A stretch of 64,000 nucleotides of DNA from positions 1-64,000 of the forward strand of contig CAJQUW010012957.1 in NCBI GenBank assembly GCA_907163375.1, read 5' to 3'. Positions 1-13,202 of the stretch are shown one piece after another. This stretch comes from Prostheceraeus crozeri (taxonomy: Eukaryota > Platyhelminthes > Polycladida > Euryleptidae). Below the pieces are notes generated by a model, which ran no database searches, was not told the DNA's origin, and saw nothing but the letters and a program-made list of their open reading frames with translations. Position numbers and translations under genes: made by a program. Numbering within the stretch: the stretch's first letter is position 1; every line of letters begins with the position of its first letter.

Positions 1-1342
1 GCAAATTTCTCCATGACCAAAGAATGAGATAGAGAGAGAGAAAGTGTTTTTTTTCAGAATGGAAATCAATCATATACACATCGGTAAGCTTCAGAGTGAA
101 ATTAAAAGAAAAAGTCATTGACCATCTGAATACAGAATCAAGAATTACATATATAAACACTGTTGAGATACATTGAAATGAACAGTTGAAACTGCCTGTC
201 TTCGGGAGGTTGTTGCCATTTCAACATAATAATGACCACTTCTGTCAAGACGATGAGGAATGAGGGAATGGAGTGGATGACTTTCTACGCACTCTGCAGT
301 TTTGAAGAGTTTGCAAGCTAGTCTTATGCGTCGATTGTTAACGTCTTCGAATACATCACAATTACAATCATATCCGCGAATGATACGATGACACCTTTTG
401 GAAAAATGACGAAGAGTGTCCTGCAGATGAACCGGCAAAGATACACGAACGATGCATAACCAAGCAGTGGAAAAATCATGCCCTTGCAGGTGGTCTCCAA
501 AACAGGCAAGGAGACAATCGGTCGAAGGACACGAAGGGCATATACGCAAGAGCTACACTTTTTCAGAGTCACATAAACATGCTGATCCCTTTTTAAGTTA
601 GAGGAAAAAAATACTCCAAGCAGTTTCAAGCTGTCAACTATCTGAACGTGTGGCAATACGGCTGAATCAAAGTTAACACTGCAATTTCTCTTCAGTATCA
701 TCAGCAGTTTTGATTTTTTGACGTTAAGATAGAGGTTGATTTTCTCGCTTGCTGCAACGATGCCATTAAGAGTCTTATGAAGCTGTTGATGCTTGATGAA
801 GAATCATGATAGATAGTCTGGAGAACCACAGTGTCATCAGCATATTTGATGTAATCAGTATGTTCAGGATCAATGAGATCTGCTGTGTAGAAGATGAAGA
901 AGAGAGGACCAATTAAGGACCCCTGAGGCACTCCACTCCTCACATGAACCGGTTCACTGGTACAATTCGCCAACCGCACGGATTGAGAACGATCGCTTAA
1001 ATACAAGGTAACCCAATCAGTAAACTCAAGTGGGACATTTTGTCGAAATAGCTTTTCGATTAAGATTCGATGAGAGACAGTGTCGAATGCACGCGTAAAG
1101 TCCAGGGACAGAAGAGCAACACCAACAGCCTCAGTAGATTCCAATCGCCTTGTAACGGAATCATGCAAATGAATAAGAGCACAAGATGTGGATGAGTATA
1201 ACATGTATCCGAATTGGTCACGATCGATGCTTTTGGAAAGCGTATGACGTATACTGTCTAAAACAATACTCTCCAAAATCTTCTCTAGCACATCATTTGT
1301 GTTTTTTACGCTTCCATTGGTCCGACATTTAGATCCACCCAT
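1..1342 (-). mobile_element. Decayed 5'-truncated non-LTR retrotransposon (reverse transcriptase part)
   Basis: Minus-strand coding remains of a non-LTR (CR1/Jockey-type) reverse transcriptase. The stretch 1342-701 encodes fingers and palm: a DQFGY..STSCAL segment, a LDFTRAFDTVSH motif (motif A), a SGVPQGSLIGPLFF motif and the YADD catalytic box. The stretch 701-324 in another frame carries the thumb-like segment (LKLLGVFFSSNL), and 549-145 in a third frame carries the C-terminal tail ending at a stop near 145. The protein is therefore broken by at least two frameshifts. No endonuclease domain lies upstream, so the copy is 5'-truncated, as is usual for LINE insertions. A short GA-rich run (about 29-43) lies beyond the 3' end. 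Family-level assignment is by motif reading only. Confidence 0.75.
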
Positions 1343-1949
1343 CGTCTATTGGTGCTGATGTAAAGCACGGATTCAATGCATTCAAGTGCGTATGTGAAAC
1401 ATTTATTTGGCCCTGTGATCATGTGACTTCACATGCAAAATTACACTGGCAGAGATTCCTCGGAAGATTTGTGTCTAAGTCACAGGATGCCATTTACTTT
1501 TAGAATGAGCGATATCAGAATTAGAATTAGAATAATATCAGCATCTTACGATCATTGTGACATTAAATTTGACTGGAATTTTAAATCGCATCAGTGGTTG
1601 TTGAATCAATTACTTGAACTACATGCCGCAATGTAGATTCATCGGATTCCCGTCAGTTCGTGCCATTATTCTATAATTGGATCTATTTATAGTGGTGTAT
1701 CTTTGATTATTCAGTGCTTCTTCGACACTCTTTCAAAGCAATTGTACACACCCTTGTATGACGTTTACTAAGCATATCGATTGTACACACTGAAATAATC
1801 TGTGTTTCAAGGTTATCAGCTGATTCCTCGTAAAGGTGTAGAGACTACCCTGGCCAAAATTTCTGAAGATATCGATTTTTTTGTGACGTCATATTCATTA
1901 AACAATTAAGTGACCCTGAAGTTCCCGCAAGCTGTTAACTGACGCAATT
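1343..1949. other. Intergenic stretch, no supported gene
   Basis: AT-rich sequence between two LINE copies. A short open frame at 1433-1636 has no recognisable motif and I do not call it. The last 100 bases or so may be the 5' untranslated part of the LINE that starts its first ORF at 1950. Confidence 0.5.
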
Positions 1950-2684
1950 ATGACAAACACACCAAAGCGTAGTCTGCGGTCGAACTCTTGCGATCATACA
2001 CTGAATGTCAATGACATCAAACAGCTGATTAAAACAGCAAAAGATGAAATAATCGTCAGACTTAGATCAGATATCGATAATCTCTTGAATAAAGTTATGG
2101 TTGTGGAGGCGAAAATAGATAGGTTCGAAGGAGAAATTCAAGACTTAAGAAAAGTTCAAGAAAAACACGAAGAAAAGATAACAAAGTTATCAAATGATGT
2201 AATGAGTTTTCAATTACATGGTACTCAAGAAATCATGGACGAAATTGAGCAGCGAAATCACCGAAGGACTAACGTTATAGTTCGAGGTATTCCTGAATTG
2301 AATTCGGGCACTATTGATGAAAGAAAGGAGCATGATGAGGAACAAGTCAAAGAAATTATTTCAAAGTTGAAATTGCAACACATAGACGTCAACAGTACTA
2401 CTCGCATTGGTAAGATTCGCGGTGTAGACCGACCTATGAGAGTTAGACTGAATGATGATACAGCAAAGACTAAAATGCTGCAGAATGCACGATTTTTGAG
2501 TAAATTTGTCGAGCATAAAAAAGTATACATTCATCCCGACAGAACGCCGATGCAACAAATTGAGTATCGTAAGCTCAGAGAGGAGCTGAAGGTCAAAAGA
2601 GATAATGGACAAGACGTTATCATTTTTAGAGGTAAAGTGATAAACAGAAGTAATATGACCACCTCCAATTCAAATTTTCACTAA
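1950..2684 (+). CDS. LINE ORF1 protein (coiled coil plus RRM-like and C-terminal nucleic-acid-binding domains)
   Basis: An intact 244-residue frame. Residues about 25-95 are rich in K, E, L and V with heptad-like spacing, consistent with a trimerising coiled coil. The following NHRRTNVIVRGIPE segment (about 103-116) looks like the start of the RRM domain of L1-type ORF1 proteins. The stretch around HKKVYIHPDRTPMQQIEYRKL (about 188-208), followed by a region ending FRGKVINRS, matches the C-terminal domain of that family. Such proteins coat the element RNA as a chaperone in the retrotransposition particle. ORF2 begins about 70 bases downstream. ORF1 being intact while ORF2 is broken could be chance. 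Confidence 0.8.
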   Translation: MTNTPKRSLRSNSCDHTLNVNDIKQLIKTAKDEIIVRLRSDIDNLLNKVMVVEAKIDRFEGEIQDLRKVQEKHEEKITKLSNDVMSFQLHGTQEIMDEIEQRNHRRTNVIVRGIPELNSGTIDERKEHDEEQVKEIISKLKLQHIDVNSTTRIGKIRGVDRPMRVRLNDDTAKTKMLQNARFLSKFVEHKKVYIHPDRTPMQQIEYRKLREELKVKRDNGQDVIIFRGKVINRSNMTTSNSNFH

Positions 2685-2750
2685 AGAATTTTTATCTCAC
2701 CTCTGACTCTCAAAAATACCCAGTTTTATCATTGACAAAATATCCAGTCT

Positions 2751-5324
2751 TTGCTCCCGAAAATTGACGAGCTCGCAATCTTAATGAAAATGAAAAAGCC
2801 TGATATTCTATGCATTACTGAAAGCTGGCTACATGATAACATCAGTGATTCTATTGTATCTTTAGACGGATACTATATGTACAGAAACGATAGAAGTGGG
2901 AGACGCGGTGGTGGTACCATTATTTATGTTAAAAGTACTATCGTCTCCAACGAAATAACTGTTAATCTTGCAACTGTTCATAAAGTTTCATGCAATGTCA
3001 TTGAGTTGCCTCGTCTGTCTTTGTATGTTTTGTGCATTTATATACCGCCATCTTGTAACAGCAATAAGCTTTATCAGGTACACGAATTCATTGTTAATAT
3101 GTTTGACACCTTACTGTGTAATAAGCCTCAGTACAATTTTATAATTGTAGGTGATTTTAATCACTTTGATACGAGAAAGTTATGTGACACCATTGATGTG
3201 ATTGACCTTATTACAAAGCCTACTCGAGGTAATAATATACTTGACCACATTCTGATTTCTGAAGATCTTACAGACAAGTACCCTAAAGAAAATGTTAATT
3301 TTGACTCCCCAGTTGGTAATGCTGACCACGTGTTCCTTACTGTCTATCCTGATGCATACGATAACAAATATCTCAATCAAACGTTTCATTTACAAAATGT
3401 CTTTGATTTTCGATATAGTAACATAGAGATTTTGAATGACGCTATAAAGCGATTTGATTGGTCATTTTTGCTAAATGTAGATGATGTAAACATCAAATGG
3501 TCCTACTTTCATGATGTAGTATCAACCCTTATCGATATTCATATACCACGAGAAACGATTCTGATGACGTCTCATGATAAGGATTGGCTTACTCCTGTTA
3601 CGAAAAAACTGATCAACGATAGATGGGAAGCATTTCGAACGAAAAAACTGGAGCAAGTATAATTACTTGAAGGAAAAAGTCAAAATAGAGGTACTTAAAT
3701 GCAAGACAAAATTCGCAGAAAAAATAAAAAGTAATTCCAACGGGTTATGGAAGTTGTTATCAACCACTAAAGATACAACGAAACAAACTAATGCTTATTT
3801 CAACTCATTCATTACCAAGAACGGAGGCATAAAAAACACACTCTCAATGATTACGAAACATTTTCATTCGACACAGAACTTCAACTCTTCTTTGCCAGAG
3901 TGTGACCTGGATGACGATGGTTGGCATTTGATAATAAAAGAAGCTGATGTAATGCGATTACTCCTAAAGGTGAAGGAAAACAAGTTCTCTGGTGATCCAA
4001 ATATCCCATCGTCATTATACAAACGACTTGCTGATTCGATAAACATTTTCTTTGACTCATATTTATCAATCTATAATAGATACGCGCATATTCCCAAGCG
4101 ACTGTAAAAAAATGACTATAACTCCTGTCCCTAAAGAAAGGAATATCTAGTTATCTAAACTACGACCTATATCTCAAAACAATGTTACCATCCAAGATAT
4201 GTGAACGTATTATTCTTGAAAAAATAGGCCCAGATCTTGAAAAATCATTTGGTAAAGAACAACATGGATTCCGGAAAGGTTGCTCAACTACAACAGCATT
4301 GATATCGATCATGAATAGTCTTTGTAAAATTTTGATAATGTGAATTGTTTTGGATCTATCCTTTTGACCTTTGATATCCATAAAGCTTTTGATAATTTGA
4401 ACCATAACTTGATGATACAAAAATTATTACGTATTGGCACACCAACAGGTTTTCTGATGTTGTTGAAAAGCTATCTGACCGACAGCTGACCGACAGACAC
4501 GCCTATGTCCAGCTGAATAGAAACATATCAGAGTATTTCCTGTATGTATCTGGAGTTCCACAAGAAACGATTTTAGCCCCGTACTTGTTTGCCGCATTTT
4601 TTGGGGACTTTCACTGCATGTTACAAACTACTGACTTTGTCAAGTATGCAGATGATTTGACATTAATATTGCCTGTTTCCACAAAGCTTATGTCGGGAAT
4701 AGAAAAAATGTGAATTGTGAAATAGAATTTGTGACTAACTGGTGTAAATCTAATGATTTGAAGTTAAATATGTCAAAATCTAATGTGCTACCATGTTTCA
4801 AGAAAAGTTTTACATCTCCATCATGTCATTTTCCCATCAAAGTGGTGGACTACATCGATATTTTGGGTTTACGTATTTGTCATGATTTGAGTTGGGCAAA
4901 GCATGTACAGAAAATTGTAAAGATTGCTAATAAGCGCTTTTATGCTTTGAGAAAACTTTGGCCATTTGTTTCAAGCGATGAACTGCATTTATTGTATACG
5001 TCTTATATACGTTCCATACTCGAATACGCATGTCCTGTTTTTGTTGGTCTGAATAAGACACTATCCAATTGCTTAAATATTGTTGATAAACGGGCACATA
5101 AGATCATTTACCGTAACAATGAGAGAAAATGTCAATGCTCTGAAAACGAACTGATCAAACGAAGATACGCACAAAGCAAGAAACTATTCCTGTCGATAGA
5201 AAACGATGAAGACACATTCTCAATGCCATCATCCCCAAAAGACATTCATATTCAAGGAGCATATCCATACCGTTCGTCAGAACTGAACGATCTCGTACAT
5301 CCTTTGTACCATTCACCTCTGTGA
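2751..5324 (+). pseudogene. LINE ORF2: APE endonuclease plus reverse transcriptase, frameshifted
   Basis: The endonuclease part (2751-3662) shows KPDILCITESWL near its N-terminus, a GDFN box (about residue 137), an ILDHILIS segment and a C-terminal NADHVFL motif, all expected for APE-type nucleases that nick the target. A frame change near 3660 leads to 3667-4107, the linker to the polymerase. The palm between about 4170 and 4690 is readable only by switching frames (HGFRKGCSTTTAL, TFDIHKAFDNLNH, SGVPQETILAPYLF, then a KYADDLTLI catalytic box). The thumb and C-terminal tail are open at 4710-5324. At least three frame breaks or stops make it non-functional. Confidence 0.8.
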
Positions 5325-5489
5325 TTATAAATGACACTTACTGATTTTTTTTTTTGCTTTTTTGTGAATTTTCTCAAACCGCACATCAAACTTTTCTGTT
5401 AAAAGGGTTCCAATGTAAATTGTGTAAAAACATAGTTTTGTCAGATTTTTATTTATCACTCAATAAACACTTACTTACTTACTTACTTA

Positions 5490-6205
5490 ATGTCCATGCT
5501 TGATAAAAAATCTATTCTCTCAAATCCTTCCATGAAGATTAGCATTCCGGATGAAAATGTTCACAAATTTATCCTGTCCAAAGTGTTTACTTTGATCCTG
5601 TCATTTTCACTAGAAATGGTGTCAGTTGCTATCCATTAATGATATTCACATGATGAACAAATTCTCCTTTCTTGCTCAGCCACCATTTCTTGAAATGCAG
5701 TTGACAAAACTTAAGAAAGTATAAATAAGCAAACCGAATGAAGCATAAGTACTCCCATTCACTTGTAATTACCATTCTGTTCACGTTATAGAGTTGCGCT
5801 GCTATCCCTCCTTATATTGACTAACCATTGCTAGATAGCCTGTAGTCTAGAAAGTTTTGATCAGACTGACATGAATTTCCACTACTAGAAATTTGAATTC
5901 TAATGTTCTATGGTTGTCATCTTTAACATAGTCCGAACCTTAGGTAATGGATAATGCAATCATTTAAGGTCATTATTTGCTATAATTACCGAGAACCGCA
6001 GGCTCGAGATTATTATGACAAATAATGACCGAAGAAATCTATGTATTATCTGTTATAATGCATGACTTTTTCCATAGAAGTCTGCACCAGGTTAATAATT
6101 TCCAATCAGGAAAATAATTACCTGTTTCGTGGAACTTATTAACCTGTCGACATAGAAAGCCTTGCAATATCATGCATTATATGAATTATGATAGGAATAT
6201 TGTCA
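5490..6205. other. Non-coding stretch
   Basis: No gene seen. It contains AT-rich short inverted segments (about 5990-6190, repeated ATAATG/CATTAT words). Its end, ATAGGAATATTGTCA (6191-6205), recurs inverted at 6689-6703, outside the MITE at 6206-6640, suggesting an outer inverted repeat around that MITE. Confidence 0.4.
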
Positions 6206-6640
6206 TACACTGTAAACCGTTGACTGGCAATTGACAGACATTTATCCTACAAAATCTATTTTGTCGGTCATTGTTAGTTCTTGTAGAATGATTGCCACTG
6301 AACACCGACAATATCTGACAAAAAGCGACAAAATGAATAGCAATGAATTATAGCTTAAATTTTATCAAAAATGTAGGTAATTAATTGAATTATGTCAAAA
6401 TGAATCATGGTTTTGCCACACAGCAATGCAGATTGCCCAAAAGTCAAGCAATCACTAATCGAAAAAATCAATCAATATTCAACAGTTTTTGTTCGTTAAT
6501 TTGCATACAAAGCATCTGTTTCGATGTCGGTGGAGAACCTACAAATTCGTCGGATATCGCAGGATATTGGCGGTGACAATCGTCGGTTGATTTTGTCAGT
6601 CATTTTGTAGGATAATTGTCGGTCTGCGGTTTACAGTGTA
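6206..6640. mobile_element. MITE with TACACTGTAAACC termini
   Basis: Left end TACACTGTAAACCG and right end CGGTTTACAGTGTA are inverted copies. Homology continues inward on both sides through a TATCCTACAAAAT-type segment. No transposase is present. Length 435 bp. Two further elements in the window (11604 and 13203) start with related CACTGTAAA-type ends, so this looks like a family of non-autonomous DNA transposons. I could not fix the target-site duplication. Confidence 0.65.
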
Positions 6641-9595
6641 GTTTTATCGGACAATAATGCAGATATTCATTATTGTCCTCTAAACTGTGACAATATTCCT
6701 ATATTAACGATTTATCATCACACCTACATATAGCTATGACTACAAATGTAAGTGGGCGACTTATATTCATATTTCTTTATGTTTGATGCATTTCTTGATA
6801 ATAAAGAATTCAGAATAATACACAAAATCTCGTTTAAATGAGCAGCTATTGAGGCACAGCTGCGAATCTGAGCGTTACAGTGATAGCAGTGATAGACTTA
6901 CCTTGCGGCCACTGGAGTTGCACTTGCAATTCAAAATCAATCTCTGCGACAGGTTATGGGTTATATGCCTCACCATTATCAGCGGACATCATCTTTCCAT
7001 CGTTAAATTAATGTGCCAATAAAATGATTTGCATCGTATTTAAATCCTTTCATCAGAGAGTCGTTCATGAAGGAGATTTTGAGCATCTGTCATTTAACAG
7101 TTTTCATCACGAAATGCATTTAGTAACGACAAAATTGCTCATTGCTTCATATCTTCATTCTCACGTGGAGAGCATCATTTGCATCAACACAGATGTGATG
7201 AAAGTCTTTCTCACAAACACATTTTGTAGCTGATTTTGCTTTGTTGAGTATTTGCGTGTCCTATCAAGTTGGAAAACTGAACAGTAATTCCAAACACGTG
7301 AATCACGAGCTCCTATCAGTTAAACAGAGAACCATTATTTTGAAATATTTCATATAAGCATATTTGCTTACAATCATATTCAAAGAGCGTTTAATAATGC
7401 TAGCCGCATTGGGGGAGGGGGGTTGTTCCTCCCCACCTGGCGAATGTTTTGAGTGTCTCTTGAAGCAAGCAAGTTATAGCCACTTTTGACTGAAGGAAAA
7501 TAAATTTGGTGCAATACCTTTAGACGTGAGAAATATCTTAAAATTTGAATATTTGCAATATTTTGGCTGATTTCGGTATATATTCAATTCTAATGTATAT
7601 TTCGGTATCAATTCTTGATCAAATGAGTTGAGATTAATTAAAGGATTCTTCCTATCAATATAAAGATATTCACAAATGCAAAGATTTTGAATTTGAAACT
7701 ATTTGCTTCCTATGTGTGCATCATTGAAATTCAAAATTCTAATATGATTTTTTATTGTTCTTGTACTTTTTAGTTCTGCATCTAATCAGCAATTATTGAA
7801 CATTTTCAGAATCAAGTTACTTTTACTCTCAGTTTCTCGATGAAAGTTCACCGAATGGTTGTTTCTTATCCTGCAGAAACTAAATACGAGTAACCACCTT
7901 CACCAGATCTTTCGATTAGTGTGTGGTTTATTAGTTATTGTTATCATTTTCCATTTCCAACAGTGTTCTGATGGAAATTTGTTAAAATGTTGGCGTTTTT
8001 TTACTTCTGACCTTCACCTTAGCCCAAGGATGACCTTAAAAATAATGCTGTTTTTCTGAATCCTCTTTCAATGGCCCTTCGAGTGATGTGTGGTTTGACA
8101 AAATTGCTATGGTATTTAATCTGGAGATTGTGCGCCATTTCAATAACGTTACATGTTCCAATGCTTCCCTTCTAGTCAACAGAAGAAGAGACGACCTGTC
8201 TAATTCTGTGGGTAATAAAGCTACTAAAAAACTGTGCAAGTGAGAATATTGAATTGAATGTCGCAGTCTGGGAAAGTCTGGTGATGATGAGCAAAAGGAT
8301 TATAGATGCAGGTAATTCTATAACGGTCGCCATGTCGCGTGTCAGGAACAGGAGAATGTTCTTGGTTCAACAATCATTCATTTTGCTATCGATTTTTAAT
8401 GCTCTTGACAATCACACGTTTGGTTTGCTTTTAGTGTGGCTGAGGCCTAGAGCATGTATGCAGTCATAGTTTATTTCTATGTATGCAGTAACTTCAGGTC
8501 CGTTACAGCGGAATTGAATGGAAGCAGATTATCACGCTGTTGCTGTATTGAAAATATTAGCCCTAATTGTAGGCTACAAATCACGTGGATCAAAACACTT
8601 TGGTCACAATGATCGTGTGAAATTGCTTTCGTGACAAATGCGATTAATTGTAATTATCTTAGATTTGAAACTTCTAGCGATATTAAGCAGGTAACCAAGC
8701 AACGCGTACTAGGCAGAATTTGAGCTGAACCACTGCGGCCCACAAACTCCTCACGAAAACCTGGCCCATGATCCACTTGATCCACGACTCATCGTGAACC
8801 AGAACACTTGAAGCCAACTTGACGCACCTGACCTACATGTCTCAAGCACTAACAATATTCTAAATAATTGAAGCGGATTTCTAAAAGCTGTTTAGATTTG
8901 ACATACGTGTCCCATAAGTCAGAAGTATCCGAGCCTTAACATTGGAAAGGCTCTATCTATCCCGTAAATACTTTTAAAGATAATTATTATTATTCATTAC
9001 AAATTATTACCACCTATAAATAATAAGGTGAGACAAACATGTTCCTGGAAGAATTGAAAGTGATATTCTAATACGACTCAACTCTTAATATACTCGTGCA
9101 TGACATGTTTAGCTATATTGTGTGAGCAATACATTACTATAAACTCTATCTTGGGGTCTTTCGAGAAAGTGTCATATTGGGACAGTATTCAGTCATCACG
9201 ATAGTTAATGTAAAATACTTTTTTTGTTGATATTTCCTTCACAAGGTTCTGACCGTACGGGACGCTGGATCCTTCAGTTGATAAGTTACTGAAGAAATTA
9301 GAAATCTTTGATCTCCTTAACCATCGCCCTACTGCGGTGTTTTGACAAGCACGTCCTCTTGGGGGATGGCGCTCATCACCCCTGCATATTTCTGAGACTA
9401 AAGGTCCAAATTCAAAACAAAATGCACAAAATGAAAGCTCCTATGATGATGACTCAGGATATCATCATTGTTTTGATGTTCAAGGTCGTTGAGATTTTTG
9501 TGAACCAAAGAAAGCCAAGAAAGCCAAGCCAATTGTTTGGCTAGATCAGAATGTAGAAAAATGACAACGACCACAAAAATTTCACGCAACAGGGA
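6641..9595. other. Long stretch without a supported gene
   Basis: About 3 kb of AT-rich sequence. Short open frames at 7024-7233, 7859-8059, 8254-8469 and 9308-9544 show no recognisable domain. A G-rich then C-rich short palindrome occurs near 7410-7435. The last part may be the decayed upstream portion of the Penelope element read from 9596. Confidence 0.4.
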
Positions 9596-9940
9596 TCCAT
9601 CCGGCCAAACTTCAAGTTAATATAAAAGATCATGACGACAAAGAAAACGGATTTTTTCCATTGCGTCCGATAGCGTCAACTATAGGCACACCAACTGAGA
9701 AAGTTGACCGGTTAGCAAGTGTTCCTCTCAATCAACTAGTTAAAGATGCACCAGCACTTATTAGTATATTAAGTGCTATGGTACTAACTCGCTGATTAAT
9801 GAAATGAAAAATAAAAGTCAACATATTGTTAATGAAAGGGATCAAACATTCATCTCACTTGACATTAGAAATTTGTACCCTAGTATACCAATCAAGGACG
9901 TTATAACCGTGATAAAAGCTTTTGCAAAGCAACATTGAAG
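9596..9940 (+). mobile_element. Penelope-like element reverse transcriptase relic
   Basis: Plus-strand translation from 9596 gives a PLRPIASTIGTPTEKVDRL segment, then, after a frame change near 9790, a segment containing SLINEMKNKS and LDIRNLYPSIPIKDVI. The RPI-x-S-x-IGTPT and (S/D)-x-x-NLYPSIP words are hallmarks of Penelope-like reverse transcriptases. The copy is short, frameshifted and lacks the C-terminal GIY-YIG nuclease. GIY-YIG relics of the same class occur at about 41.2 kb and 60.0 kb. Confidence 0.7.
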
Positions 9941-10055
9941 TCAGATCTAAAATTATGGTTTCAGCATCAACTTTCTCATAGACGTTACAGGATGTGAATG
10001 CTGACTACCACACACATGGAAATAGTAGTGAACACATCTAATTCATGTGTTACTT

Positions 10056-10093
10056 CATCCGCTCTCTCTCTCTCTCTCATACACACACACACT
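10056..10093. repeat. CT and CA microsatellites
   Basis: A run of CT dinucleotides is followed directly by a run of CA dinucleotides just outside the left end of the hAT-type element at 10104. Confidence 0.9.
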
Positions 10094-10103
10094 GCCACAC
10101 AGG

Positions 10104-11331
10104 TAGTGATGCAAATGGAAAATTTTCCATTTTTTTCAAAAATTTCCGGAAAATTTTCCAATGGAAAATTTTGAAATTGTTTTTATTCGGTGATTGACGT
10201 TTTTGCCTTTGTTTTGGAGACTTGTTGCAGTCGTTTGAAAAGACAATGTAACATTCAAAGTCCGAAAACTTCTCTATCATCCCTGCATGTTAACTTTTGG
10301 AACCAACTGCACCCTCCATGTCTATTTCAGATCTTTCCAACTGAATATCAGATATTAAATGGATTTCAGATTTCTCTAATTGAATTTCAGATATTTGTCA
10401 GAAACTCAACTTTGAAAGGATCTTAGATTCAACTGGAGAATCTCCAATTCATCTGGAAAAGTCTGAAATTCACTGATCTGAAATCGATTTGGAACTATCT
10501 GAGCCATCTGAGCTAGAAATGGAAGATGTGTAGTTTGTCCTCCACGAAGATATCGGACATTACCCCAGAAGTTAGAAGCTATCATATAGATTTTCTTATA
10601 CTCATCACAGATATCTTTAGTTTCCAAATATCTCACGAGTTTACAGTCTTATCTTCCAATATATCGTCGCTCATGTATAATGCTGTGTTGGACTGTGTGC
10701 TTGTGCTTCACATGTTCATCAACACATGGAGAAGTTGTATCATTGCAATCAAGGCTGCATAATAAAGCTTAACTTTCAAGCCATAAACAAGCTCCCAAAT
10801 AAAGTGCATAATTTTTGCTCCAGATCTTTCACAATGCATGAAATTATACCCCTATCGTAAAGGAAAAAAATTCACGTTGTCCCAAAAGATGTCTGTGTTA
10901 TAATATTAAAAATGCCAACAAATTGCCACAAGCTACTGGTGGCAAAGGAATGCCAAAAAATCCGCGGACGGGATTCGTATTGCCACGATTGTTTTAATCG
11001 AAATGATATGATGAAATCAAGAGTTTTGGAACAATTCTATTGATGTGTCTATGCATGCCTCGATCGGCTGTGATAGAAAACGTAAAAATTATGTCACAAA
11101 AATTCAAATTTTTTCATTTTTCAAAATCGGTTTAATCAAAATGATGATCAAGATCACCCTTTTTAGACCCATGCTGTTGGTGTGTAGCTGCCTCGGCTGT
11201 AGAAGCGGTCAAAGCAGAGGGCCTATCACAAAAAATTAGAACTTTCAAAATTTTCCAAAATTTTCCAATTTTTTCCAAAATTTTCCGTGGAAAATTTTGA
11301 TTAAAAATTTTCCGGAAAATTTTCATCACTA
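10104..11331. mobile_element. Non-autonomous hAT-type transposon with 8-bp target duplication
   Basis: The left terminus TAGTGATGCAAA and right terminus (reverse complement TAGTGATGAAAA) are flanked by identical 8-bp copies CACACAGG at 10096-10103 and 11332-11339. An 8-bp duplication and TAGTGATG-like ends are typical of hAT elements. Both ends run into many short AAAATTTTCC/GGAAAATTTT repeats (10110-10170 and 11240-11325), giving strongly palindromic subterminal regions. No transposase is readable inside the 1228 bp. Confidence 0.8.
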
Positions 11332-11603
11332 CACACAGGTGCACGTCTTTTACCGTGATAGCACCACATCGATTGCATCATTAATTAAGTTCTTCGATCT
11401 TTAAACCTTACACATGCCCATTAATAGATGCCCTCAATTTTTTATAGGCTGAATTTACAAGTGACAGCAAGATGACATGGATGACCAGGAAATTACTTAC
11501 GCCATGCAAAAGGAATTTGATAAGATCTTAGCCTTTCTATATTGCATGCTTTTTATAAACAATACTAATTTTGATATGCACTTTATTTAACATCCACATT
11601 ATA

Positions 11604-12535
11604 CACTGAAAATCGCTCAATACCAATCACATACGAAGGATGCATACCAAAATATTTTTTGGTATATTTCTGTATTCTCTTGGTATATATTTGTATGCTT
11701 TTCGTATGTTATTTCAGATGTGTTATGCTTTACATACTAAAGCCATACCAGCACAATGTTAAAAGAAAGCATCAATCATGTCCAAAGTATGCTAATTTAA
11801 GGTTTTTTGCCAATAAAGATCGCACTAATGTTACTACCGTTTTGTAAGTAGTGAGATAATGACATTCAAGAGTCATACTTTGAATACTGAAGTCGATTTT
11901 AATACACGTAAGTCTAAGGCATTTCATGAATAATCAATAAGTATTCAACCATCAACAATTATGCATTATGTAATTTTGAAATTAAACATTATCAATCCGA
12001 AATAAAAACACATTAGAATTAATGAACGCAAAAATTGTTATGCTTGAGATATATAAGTCAGCATGATTTCACGAAAGATACTGTTTGAATGAATTGATGT
12101 TTATCATTGGTTCTTAAAGTAGAGCTAACTAAGCGTACTGTTAATGTTGCTAGACAAGTAGCAACAACGACAATCTCGTAGAGCATAAACTTCACAATAA
12201 ATTCAATCTAGATAAAAATCACTCTATCAAACAAAACATATTCAAGACAGGTATTACCGAAAAAAGTTATTTGACAGTAGTATGTAATAAATATATACTT
12301 TTTTCTATGTGACTTAAAGCTGCACATACGAAATGCATACCAGAGACATACGAATAAGGATGAATTTGCATCGGGTCTCGTATATACCAACAACTTGTAT
12401 TTCAGTGTAAAACAGCCAATCACAGATAGAATAGTTCGTATCGCTACATACCAGATCTCTGTAAACATACGAGAATCTCGTGTCAAATGTTAGTTTCAAA
12501 TTGTATGTGATTTTGGTATCCAGCGATTTACAGTG
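11604..12535. mobile_element. MITE-like element with CACTGAAAATCGCT termini
   Basis: Left end CACTGAAAATCGCTCAATACC and right end (reverse complement CACTGTAAATCGCTGGATACC) are near-perfect inverted repeats that continue through a CACATACGA/CACATACAA segment. The interior is rich in the words CATACGA, CATACCA and TTGGTAT on both strands, so the whole 932 bp is built of short inverted repeats. No coding function seen. Confidence 0.65.
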
Positions 12536-13202
12536 ATAATCATATAAATTAAGATTTCTGAGTTAAATGTCTTTACAAACATCAGCAATTCAATTCCGCA
12601 AATAATCGACGCCATTGCGGTTTCATCTTTTTTTATTTTTAAATTTTGAAACCGTCGCCAAAAAATGAATTGATTGTTTAATCTCTATCGGTTTCAGTTA
12701 GCAACAAGTAATATCAAATATTTCTCTTTATCTATTTTTGCGACGTTTTTATATTTAAAAATCATTGAAGGCACTTCGTCTATCCGATCCGTTGTAGCTG
12801 AAGCCGTTTGAAAAAAAATTTTCTATTTTCACTAATTTTCATTTTCATCGAGTCAATATGCCATTTTCTACATTAATTCATGAACTTTTCTTGGTTGATA
12901 AAGCAAAGTAAAGTACAAAACAAACGTTTCCTGCAGTATTAAAGGACAGCAAATATATGCAGCGGTTGTGACTTAGATTTTTGTTAGTAAAACAGACGCA
13001 GAGAAGAAGAGCTGTTGTTTGCTGTTTATATTGCGTATACTTAAATTTGCTGTAGAAAGTGTTGACGCACTGCTCAATTATTCAGAATTTCCCTTGGTGA
13101 ACTCTTCTTGATAAATATCATCATACATTTGAATTTAACTCTCGCTTAACGCAGAGGCTCCTATTACATTGTAAACTGTTAAATATATTATAGGTGTCGT
13201 AT
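12536..13202. other. Non-coding stretch
   Basis: AT-rich with long T and A runs (for example near 12630-12650). I see no gene or repeat boundary in it. Confidence 0.4.

Larger units (their letters stand above)
1950..5489 (+). mobile_element. Nearly full-length non-LTR retrotransposon with ORF1 and broken ORF2
   Basis: A plus-strand LINE with an ORF1 coiled-coil RNA-binding protein, then an APE-type endonuclease and reverse transcriptase in ORF2, and a 3' end in an ACTT microsatellite (about 5468-5489) preceded by an AATAAA at 5462-5467. The two-ORF layout and short tandem-repeat tail fit CR1/L2/Jockey-group elements; I cannot assign the clade by eye. ORF2 has several frame breaks and stops, so this copy is dead. 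Confidence 0.8.
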
